A stretch of 5,010 nucleotides of DNA, taken from the NCBI GenBank assembly GCA_013816275.1, contig JACDER010000146.1, positions 1 through 5,010 of the forward strand, in the 5' to 3' direction. The notes under the pieces are model-generated. The model saw nothing but the letters and a program-made list of their open reading frames with translations. It ran no database searches and had not been told where the DNA came from. Positions 1 to 5,010 of this stretch are shown piece after piece. The position numbers and the translations under genes were made by a program. Position 1 is the first letter of the stretch, and each line of letters opens with the position of its first letter. This DNA comes from Actinomycetota bacterium. GTDB lineage: Bacteria; Actinomycetota; Thermoleophilia; Gaiellales; Gaiellaceae.

Positions 1-385
1 CGAGCGGGTACGTCATCCCGTACTTCTTCGCGAACGCCCGCGCGTCGCTCGAGAGATCTTGCTGATCCACGCCGAGGACGACGACACCCTGCCCCCGGTA
101 GCGGTCCCACGCCCGCTCGAGGTCCCCTGACTCGTCGCGGCAGGGAGCACACCACGACGCCCAGAAGTTGAGTACGACCGCCTTTCCCTTCAGTGAAGCG
201 AGCGACATCGTTCCCGGCCGGTCGAGGCGCGGCAGTTCGAACGCGGGCGCGACGGGATGCTTGTTCTGCGCGACCTGCTGCGGAATCGTGCTCTTCTCCT
301 GGTTGACGATCTTCCAGACCAGGAGGCCCAGGAGCCCGAGCACGACGGCGAGCGCGGCGAGCTGCGCTCCGAGTCTGAGCCGCAT
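1..385 (-). CDS. Membrane-anchored TlpA/ResA/CcmG-like thioredoxin-fold protein, 3' end cut by window edge
   Basis: Probable extracytoplasmic thiol-disulfide oxidoreductase of the TlpA/ResA/DsbE (CcmG) group. These proteins reduce or exchange disulfides in partner proteins, for example apocytochrome c during cytochrome maturation. The visible 128 residues start with an uncleaved-looking signal anchor at about residues 6-26 (Leu/Ala/Val-rich, after MRLRLG). A short linker follows, then the redoxin segment beginning near PAFELPRL (47-54). The active site is WCAPC at 78-82, with redox cysteines C79 and C82 inside NFWASWCAPC, and the next strand is VVVLGVDQ (101-108). The cis-Pro loop and C-terminal helix lie beyond base 1. 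The ATG overlaps the transpeptidase stop by one base (TGATG) and has no clear Shine-Dalgarno, which favours translational coupling. The family call is secure. Assignment to cytochrome c maturation is only one option, since no ccm or res genes are visible. Confidence 0.9.
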   Translation of the reverse strand, partial: MRLRLGAQLAALAVVLGLLGLLVWKIVNQEKSTIPQQVAQNKHPVAPAFELPRLDRPGTMSLASLKGKAVVLNFWASWCAPCRDESGDLERAWDRYRGQGVVVLGVDQQDLSSDARAFAKKYGMTYPL

Positions 386-387
386 CA
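383..387 (-). promoter_or_regulatory. TGATG stop/start overlap, probable translational coupling
   Basis: The TGA of the L,D-transpeptidase gene (387-385) shares its A with the ATG of the thioredoxin gene (385-383). No purine-rich ribosome binding site is seen in the bases just before it. Re-initiation by ribosomes finishing the upstream gene is therefore the likely mode of translation. The overlap is seen directly; coupling is inferred. Confidence 0.6.
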
Positions 388-1428
388 GGCCGAGACGATG
401 AAGACCTGCGTCCCCACGTGCACGTGGGAGAACAGCCACTCGGCGTCCGAGATGTACATCCGGATGCAGCCGTGGGAGGCGGAGTAGCCGATCGAGGCGG
501 GATCAGGGGTCCCGTGAATGCCGACGCCGGGCGACGTGATGCCCATCCAGCGCGTTCCGAGCGGGTTACCAGGCCCCGGCGGGACCGGCTTCGCGCCCGC
601 GGCCCACGGAGAGTCGGGCGGGTACCACCACGGGTTCTCCCACATGACCTCGATCTCGAAGTGGCCGAGCGGCGTCGGGTAGCTCGACTGGCCCGTCGCG
701 ACGGGGAACACGCGCCACGGGCGCATGCCTTTGTAGAGGTACAGGTGGTTCGAGCCGCGCCGGATGACGATCAGAGGCCCGAAGCTGTTCCGGGTCACCG
801 CCGGCTGGGTGAGCTTCTGGATCAGCTTGACCGGCCCCTTGCGATTCGCCTTCAGGGCCGTGACGATCAGCGTCACCGAGCGCGCGCGATCGATCTTCTT
901 GCCGGGCAGGGACTTCGTGATCCAGGGCTTGACGTTGCGGAGCCTGAGGACCGAGTCGACAGGTGCGTGGTCGAAGCGCTTGCCGAGCTTGGCGACGAAC
1001 GTACGCACCGGCGCCAGACGAACGGCGATCGACAGAGGAACAGCCGAGTCGGGCGCCGCCTCGAGCGCATGCTTTACGGCGGCGCGGAGCTGTGGAACGG
1101 CTCCGAGCCCGGTAGGCCCGGCGCGGAAGGCGCGCTTGCCGACCTTGACCACGATCGGCTGCTGGACGGCGCCGAGGACGGCGGCCTTCGCGTCCGCGCC
1201 GCTCATTCCGCCCACGGACACGCCGGCGATGGTGACGCCGGGCGGGATCACCGTCGGGCTCGGGCCTGTCGTCGTCGTGCCCGTTGTCGTCGTGCTCGTC
1301 GTGGTCGTCGCGGTCGTGTCCGTTCCCGTCGTCGTTCCGGTTCCGGTCGACGCGATGACGGTCGCCGACAGCCCGCCGGCGGCGAGGAATCCGAGCGTGA
1401 ACAGAACCGGCAACCAGAGGCGACGCAC
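385..1428 (-). CDS. Membrane-anchored L,D-transpeptidase (YkuD family) with peptidoglycan-binding-4-like domain
   Basis: Predicted cell-wall enzyme of 347 residues. L,D-transpeptidases form 3-3 peptidoglycan cross-links or attach proteins to the wall through an acyl-enzyme on cysteine. In order: a signal anchor at about 5-26 after two arginines; a Thr-rich stalk at 28-59; a region from about 62 to 170 (PPGVTIAGVSVGGMS onward) resembling the peptidoglycan-binding-4 domain often paired with YkuD; and the YkuD catalytic domain at about 219-347. The catalytic signature is intact: H305 in GIHGT, then SHGCIRM with H319, C321 and R323. The frame stays open up to an ATG at 1560, but those extra 44 residues overlap the end of the upstream gene and are Arg-rich and non-domain-like. 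I chose GTG at 1428 because it lies just past the upstream stop and immediately precedes the anchor. Family and activity are confident; the exact start is moderately so. Confidence 0.92.
   Translation of the reverse strand: MRRLWLPVLFTLGFLAAGGLSATVIASTGTGTTTGTDTTATTTTSTTTTGTTTTGPSPTVIPPGVTIAGVSVGGMSGADAKAAVLGAVQQPIVVKVGKRAFRAGPTGLGAVPQLRAAVKHALEAAPDSAVPLSIAVRLAPVRTFVAKLGKRFDHAPVDSVLRLRNVKPWITKSLPGKKIDRARSVTLIVTALKANRKGPVKLIQKLTQPAVTRNSFGPLIVIRRGSNHLYLYKGMRPWRVFPVATGQSSYPTPLGHFEIEVMWENPWWYPPDSPWAAGAKPVPPGPGNPLGTRWMGITSPGVGIHGTPDPASIGYSASHGCIRMYISDAEWLFSHVHVGTQVFIVSA
413..428. repeat. Perfect 16-base palindrome CCCACGTGCACGTGGG
   Basis: Both strands read the same over 16 bases, with two CACGTG cores sharing the centre. 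It lies inside the last codons of the transpeptidase gene, encoding the HVHVG stretch, and ends about 28 bases upstream of the thioredoxin start. It could be an operator or a chance product of His-Val codon repetition. There is no following U-run, so it is not a typical intrinsic terminator. Confidence 0.5.
1252..1347 (-). repeat. Low-complexity Thr-codon tract (ACG/ACC/ACA-rich) encoding the transpeptidase stalk
   Basis: Of the 32 codons here, 21 encode threonine, mostly ACG, broken by Gly, Ala, Ser and Pro. The product is residues 28-59 of the L,D-transpeptidase, between the membrane anchor and the first folded domain. It probably serves as an extended spacer through the wall and may be O-glycosylated, as Thr-rich stalks of secreted actinobacterial proteins can be; the glycosylation is inference. 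Such triplet-rich tracts are prone to length change between strains. Confidence 0.8.
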
Positions 1429-1448
1429 GAGCGGAGTGTAGCCCGGGG

Positions 1449-1453
1449 TCCTT
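1449..1453 (-). promoter_or_regulatory. Possible ribosome binding site AAGGA for the L,D-transpeptidase gene
   Basis: AAGGA overlaps the TAA stop (1454-1452) of the upstream gene. It is the only Shine-Dalgarno-like motif near the GTG at 1428, but the spacing of about 20 bases is longer than usual. It may act only weakly, or help re-initiation after the upstream stop. Confidence 0.35.
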
Positions 1454-3005
1454 ACGGAGCGGTAGGAAGAAGGTGCTCGTCGAGGCCGCCGTTTTCCGCC
1501 GCGTACTTGACGATCATCCGGTCCGTGATCCACTCGACCGGCGCACGGTCGTCCGTCCACGGAGTGCTCGACCGCGCTGCCGGCCGCATCTGTCTGCCCA
1601 GGAGCCCGGCCAGTGCCGAGAGTCGATCCGGCGCGCGGGCCAGGCGCCGGGCGAGCACCGCCGTCCGGGTGGGCGCCGACAACCCGATCACGAGCTGGTT
1701 GAAGCGGAGCGCTTGCCAGGTGACCACTTGCGGGAACTCGGCGGCGAGGGTGCCCGAGATCCCCTGGGCCAGGCGCACGTCGCCGGGCACGGTCGCCACG
1801 TTGAGCGCGATCGCCCCGCCCGGCCGGAGGTGTTCGCGCGCGAGGCGGAAGAACTCGCGCGTCGCCAGGTAGAAGGGCACGTAGGGCTGCCGGTAGGCGT
1901 CGACGAAGATCAGGTCATACCGCGCCCGGGTCGAGCGCAGGAACGGCCGCGCATCGGCGGTGAAGACACGGAGCCGCGGGTTGTCCCCGAGCCCGAAGAA
2001 CCGCCGCCCGACGGCGGTCACCTCAGGGTCGAGCTCGACGCCGTCGATCTGCGCCTCCGGGTAGAAGACTCCGAAGGCCCGCGCGGTCGTCCCGCCCGCG
2101 TTGCCGAGAATCGCGATCCGCCGCACCGGCCGGCCCACGAGCGGCGGGACGGCCAGGAACATGTCCCACTCGCCGCCCGTGAGCACGGTGTCCGGCCGCC
2201 AGATCGAGTGCTTCGCGATCCCTTCGTTCATGTACAGAAACCGCACTCCGTCCCGTTCGACGACCTGGATGTACTGGTACGGGGACTCCTCCTCGAAGAT
2301 CAGGCCCGGGACCGCCTTCACGGTGCCCGGCGGAATCGCGAGCAGCGCGGCGAGCGCGCCGGCGGCGGCGACCCAGCGTGGCCCGAGGAGGAGCGAGGCG
2401 CCGGCAGCGATGAGGACAGCGGCACCGATGAGCGTCCGCTGCGTGCCGAGCAGCGGGATGGTGACGAGCGCCGGGAGAAAAGTTCCGAGCAGGCTGCCGG
2501 CGGTCGAAAGCGCGAAGATCCTTCCCGCCGTCGACCCGGCGGTGCTGACGTCCTCGATCCCGAGCCGGATCGCGAAGGGCGTGACCATGCCGAGGAGCGT
2601 CACCGTCGGCGCGAAGAGGACGAGCGAGCCGAAGAACGAGCCGACGACCACGCCGGCCGACGCGCCGTCGACGCCGCCGACCACGAGATCCAGGAACGGC
2701 CGGGCAACGAACGGCGTGGCCGCAATGCCCACGGCGGCCGTGAGGACGAGCGCCCCGAGCAGCCGCCTGCTCGGCCGGCGGTCAGCGAGCCGGCCACCCA
2801 GCCAGTAGCCGAGGGAGAGCGATGCGAGAACGAGACCGATGATGTTCGCCCAGACGGCAGTCGACGATCCGTAGTAGGGCGCGAGAAGGCGCGAGGCCGA
2901 GATCTCGGTCGCCATCGCTCCGATACCGGCTGTGAAGACGAGCCCGAAGAGCGCGGCAGAGCTCCGGCGCTCGCCGAGCGCAGCTCGTTCCGCTACCTCG
3001 GCCAC
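1452..3005 (-). CDS. Membrane-fused spermidine-synthase-like protein (polytopic N-terminus plus Rossmann methyltransferase-fold domain)
   Basis: A 517-residue fusion of the kind often annotated as 'fused MFS/spermidine synthase'. The N-terminal half has about seven hydrophobic helices (roughly 16-36, 50-71, 83-104, 115-145, 162-186, 190-207, 210-225). The C-terminal half, from about 235, starts with the family hallmark ESPYQYIQVVE (240-250). It then has the nucleotide-binding loop LGNAGGTTAR (300-309), acidic E324 in GVELDPEV, D351 in TADARPF, D369 in FVDAY, and the C-terminal TDDRAPVE (484-491). The fold binds S-adenosylmethionine or decarboxylated S-adenosylmethionine. The usual spermidine-synthase loop with a second acidic residue and Gly-Pro is replaced by DAYRQPYVPFYL, so polyamine synthesis should not be assumed; the substrate is unknown. 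The GTG start at 3005 directly follows the phosphatase stop and leaves a short basic tail before helix 1. Confidence 0.88.
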   Translation of the reverse strand: MAEVAERAALGERRSSAALFGLVFTAGIGAMATEISASRLLAPYYGSSTAVWANIIGLVLASLSLGYWLGGRLADRRPSRRLLGALVLTAAVGIAATPFVARPFLDLVVGGVDGASAGVVVGSFFGSLVLFAPTVTLLGMVTPFAIRLGIEDVSTAGSTAGRIFALSTAGSLLGTFLPALVTIPLLGTQRTLIGAAVLIAAGASLLLGPRWVAAAGALAALLAIPPGTVKAVPGLIFEEESPYQYIQVVERDGVRFLYMNEGIAKHSIWRPDTVLTGGEWDMFLAVPPLVGRPVRRIAILGNAGGTTARAFGVFYPEAQIDGVELDPEVTAVGRRFFGLGDNPRLRVFTADARPFLRSTRARYDLIFVDAYRQPYVPFYLATREFFRLAREHLRPGGAIALNVATVPGDVRLAQGISGTLAAEFPQVVTWQALRFNQLVIGLSAPTRTAVLARRLARAPDRLSALAGLLGRQMRPAARSSTPWTDDRAPVEWITDRMIVKYAAENGGLDEHLLPTAP

Positions 3006-3008
3006 TCA
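3003..3008 (-). promoter_or_regulatory. TGAGTG stop/start junction, probable translational coupling
   Basis: The TGA ending the phosphatase gene (3008-3006) is followed with no spacer by the GTG start (3005-3003) of the membrane spermidine-synthase-like gene. Only a weak purine stretch (AAGCGAG) precedes it, inside the phosphatase coding sequence. Coupled translation of the two genes is likely but inferred. Confidence 0.55.
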
Positions 3009-5010
3009 GACTCGCTTGATCACGACGACCGCGCAGTCGTCCGCGAGATCGCCGCTGCCGAACGCCCGGCAATCGGCAACGATCGCGCGCGCGAGCTGCT
3101 TCGCCGGCAGGGCTCCGCCCCGGACGAGCACCTGGTCCAGGCGCTCGGTCCCGTACATCTCCTTGTCCCGCCGCTGCTCGACGATCCCGTCGGTGTAGAG
3201 GACGAGCGCGGCACCCACTTCGAAGGGAACGCGGACCTCCTCGTACGTCTGGCCGGGGTCGATGCCGAGCGCGAGCCCACGGCTCGGAAAGTCGGCGATC
3301 GTTCCATCGCGCCCGACGAGCCTGGGAGGCGGATGGCCGGCGTTCGCGCACGCGACCTCGCCCGCGTCGGCGTCGACGAGCACGTAGACGAGCGTGATGA
3401 ACTTGCCGAACCCGATCTCGCTCGTGACGACCTCGTTGGCCGAGGCAAGGAAGTCATCGGGTTCCGGATGCTCGCGCGCGAGCGAGCGGAAGACGAACTT
3501 CGCCATCGCCATGTCCGCCGCGGCCTCGATCCCGTGCCCGGTGACGTCGCCGAGCACGACAGCGAGCCGGCCGTCGGGAAGCGCAAGGAAGTCGAAGAGA
3601 TCGCCCCCCACGTCGACCCGGGCGGACGACTCGTACACCGTGCCGATGTCGAGCCCGTCGAGCTCCGGCTCGCTGCGCGGCAGGAGCGAGCGCTGCATCA
3701 TGTCCGAGAAGCTCTTCTGCTGCTGGTAGAGCCGGGCGTTGTCGATCGCGAGCGCCGCCTGTCCGGCGAGCGAGAGAGCCGCGTCCACGACCTCCCCTCG
3801 CAGAGGGCGCGCGGGGTCGAGCGAGACGAGCGTCAGGATCGCAAGCGCCTCGGTGGGGGTCGCCACCGGGATGACGACGCTGGTCGCACCTCGCTCGAGG
3901 AACGGGACGAGCAGCTCCTGGCCGGGCAGCTCGGCGGCCGACTTGCGATCCAGGACGAGGGGCTCCCCCGACCGAAGCAGCCGGCGAACGGGCGGCGGCG
4001 TAGCGGGCTGGTCCGGCGACAGGACGGCGCGCAGGGCCTCCAGCTTCGGGTCCGCCAAGTACACGGACCGCGTCTCGAGCACCTCGCCCCGCCCGTCGGG
4101 GAGCCGCATGACCGCAGCGTCGATACCGAGTGTCTCGACCACCGTACGCGTGACCGCGTCGAGCGTCGCGTCGAGCGAAAGGCTGTGCGTGAACGAGCGC
4201 GAGATCTCGTACTGGGCGCGCAGCTGGCGAGCGGACTGCCGTTCTGAGCGGAGCGCTTCCTCGAGCCTGGAACCGAGCCGCTTCGCCTCCTCGTGCAGGC
4301 GCGCGTTCTCGACCGCGACCGCCAGCTGGGCCGCCAGTGCGCTCATCAGCGCGACCTCGTTCTCGTCGAACGTCCGCCGCGCCGGTGGATAGACGGCGAG
4401 CAGCCCGATCACGGCTTCGTGTGCGAGCAGCGGCACTGCCAGCACCCCCTCGATGCCCGACTCGGCCAGCTCGCCGCGGACGCCTGAGAGCATCTCCACG
4501 CTCTCCGCGGCCGGCACGATCAGCGCCTGGCGCCCTCTGTACGGGCCGAGCGCCAGCGCAAGAAGCATCTCCGCCACCCGGGCATGCGGGCCGACCAGGC
4601 CGCGTCCGGCGACGGGCTGCAGCCGTCCGCCCTCCCTGAGGTAGACGGCGACTCGTTCGACGCGGAGCAGCTCGGCGATTCGGTCGACCGCGGTCTCGAG
4701 CGTGTGTGAGAGCGAGAGCTGCGCGATCGCCTGCCCGATGACGGCGACGAGCGCGCGCGTCCGCTCGAGCTCGGCCTCGGTCTCCTCGAGCGTGTCGCTC
4801 GAGCGGAGCGCCTGGGCGGCTCTGACCCCGAATGCCGCGAGCAGGCCGGTCGTTCCGTTGACCGGCTCGGCTCCGGCCTCGAAGAACAGCTGGAGCACGC
4901 CGAGCGGCGGCTCGCCGAGCCGGACGCTCGCGACCGAGTCCGCCACGAGGACCGGTGCCCGGCCCTCGAGCATCTGCGCTGCGGTCTGCTCGAGCTCCGG
5001 AAGCCTGGTC
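3006..5010 (-). CDS. Multi-GAF sensor with C-terminal SpoIIE/PP2C-type serine phosphatase domain, 5' end beyond window
   Basis: Signalling phosphatase of the RsbU/RsbP/SpoIIE type, which typically dephosphorylates an anti-sigma-factor antagonist in a partner-switching pathway. The frame is open to the right edge (667 residues visible). An ATG occurs at 4973, but GAF-like sequence already runs through it, so the true start is probably outside. Numbering from that Met: tail of a first GAF (1-57), helical linker (58-85), second GAF (about 90-225), coiled-coil-like linker (223-260, Glu/Arg/Leu-rich), third GAF (about 265-415), a second linker with QQQKSFSDMMQRSLLP (417-432), and phosphatase (about 440-655). 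The metal-site motifs are present: VGGDLFDF (D458, D461), GDVTGHG (D476), YTDGIVE (D595) and DDCAVV (D645, D646). NAGHPPP (544-550) also matches. No cysteine occurs before residue 542, so thiol-linked chromophores in the visible GAFs are unlikely; their ligand is unknown. There is no membrane helix, so it is probably cytoplasmic. Confidence 0.93.
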   Translation of the reverse strand, partial: TRLPELEQTAAQMLEGRAPVLVADSVASVRLGEPPLGVLQLFFEAGAEPVNGTTGLLAAFGVRAAQALRSSDTLEETEAELERTRALVAVIGQAIAQLSLSHTLETAVDRIAELLRVERVAVYLREGGRLQPVAGRGLVGPHARVAEMLLALALGPYRGRQALIVPAAESVEMLSGVRGELAESGIEGVLAVPLLAHEAVIGLLAVYPPARRTFDENEVALMSALAAQLAVAVENARLHEEAKRLGSRLEEALRSERQSARQLRAQYEISRSFTHSLSLDATLDAVTRTVVETLGIDAAVMRLPDGRGEVLETRSVYLADPKLEALRAVLSPDQPATPPPVRRLLRSGEPLVLDRKSAAELPGQELLVPFLERGATSVVIPVATPTEALAILTLVSLDPARPLRGEVVDAALSLAGQAALAIDNARLYQQQKSFSDMMQRSLLPRSEPELDGLDIGTVYESSARVDVGGDLFDFLALPDGRLAVVLGDVTGHGIEAAADMAMAKFVFRSLAREHPEPDDFLASANEVVTSEIGFGKFITLVYVLVDADAGEVACANAGHPPPRLVGRDGTIADFPSRGLALGIDPGQTYEEVRVPFEVGAALVLYTDGIVEQRRDKEMYGTERLDQVLVRGGALPAKQLARAIVADCRAFGSGDLADDCAVVVIKRV

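Noticed and set aside
168..487. Two short plus-strand frames opposite the thioredoxin gene
   Set aside because: They lie opposite the WCAPC-containing thioredoxin gene and the transpeptidase end, and show no domain or ribosome binding site.
764..1441. Plus-strand open frame with a long Val-rich run
   Set aside because: The Val run is the antisense reading of the Thr-rich stalk codons (ACG read as CGT/GTC/TCG). There is no independent evidence for a gene.
1429..1451. Possible terminator or promoter in the gap between the spermidine-synthase-like gene and the transpeptidase gene
   Set aside because: The 23-base gap has no stem-loop with a T-run and no -35/-10-like pair.
418..1872. Plus-strand open frame (484 codons) antisense to the transpeptidase and the end of the spermidine-synthase-like gene
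   Set aside because: It is an Arg-rich low-complexity translation without domains, opposite a gene with an intact SHGCIRM catalytic motif.
2782..3351. Minus-strand open frame of 189 codons across the phosphatase/membrane-protein junction
   Set aside because: It is an out-of-frame, Arg-rich shadow of two genes that meet at TGAGTG.
1473..4247. Very long plus-strand open frame (924 codons) antisense to the spermidine-synthase-like and phosphatase genes
   Set aside because: Its product is dominated by Arg, Glu, Asp, Gly and Pro with no recognisable domain, and it crosses two well-supported minus-strand genes. In GC-rich coding DNA the antisense frames are often free of stops.
4740..4815. Cluster of CTCGAG/GAGCTC short palindromes
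   Set aside because: These are 6-8 base palindromes arising from Leu-Glu codons in the linker of the phosphatase. They have no regular spacing and are expected in GC-rich coding sequence.

Overview
The window is a GC-rich, almost fully coding stretch in which every supportable gene lies on the minus strand, so transcription runs from the right edge to the left. The high GC, the Thr-rich secreted L,D-transpeptidase and the GAF-SpoIIE phosphatase suggest an actinobacterium, perhaps of the Thermoleophilia/Gaiellales type. That placement is inferred from style and is not proved by any marker gene here.

In order of transcription there are four genes. (1) 5010-3006 is a multi-GAF sensor ending in a SpoIIE/PP2C-type serine/threonine phosphatase domain; its 5' end is beyond the window. 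(2) 3005-1452 is a membrane protein with about seven N-terminal helices fused to a spermidine-synthase-like Rossmann domain. (3) 1428-385 is a membrane-anchored L,D-transpeptidase with a Thr-rich stalk, a peptidoglycan-binding-4-like domain and a YkuD catalytic domain. (4) 385-1 is a membrane-anchored TlpA/ResA/CcmG-like thioredoxin with a WCAPC active site; its 3' end is cut by the left edge.

The genes are tightly packed. The phosphatase stop abuts the next GTG start (TGAGTG), 23 bases separate genes 2 and 3, and genes 3 and 4 share one base (TGATG). No terminator or promoter is visible between them, so one polycistronic transcript is likely. Genes 2-4 encode membrane or extracytoplasmic proteins: a small-molecule transferase of unknown substrate, a wall cross-linking enzyme and a thiol oxidoreductase. 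Gene 1 is a plausible cytoplasmic signalling protein, probably acting on an anti-sigma-factor antagonist or similar phosphoprotein encoded elsewhere. A shared role in envelope maintenance or stress is a reasonable inference but is not shown by the sequence.

There is no gap over 300 bases without a gene, and I saw no RNA gene, insertion sequence or CRISPR array. The long plus-strand open frames are antisense shadows of these genes. I found no strong evidence for a wholly new system. The points most worth a second look are the gene combination, the altered active-site loop of the spermidine-synthase-like protein, and a perfect 16-base palindrome just upstream of the thioredoxin gene.
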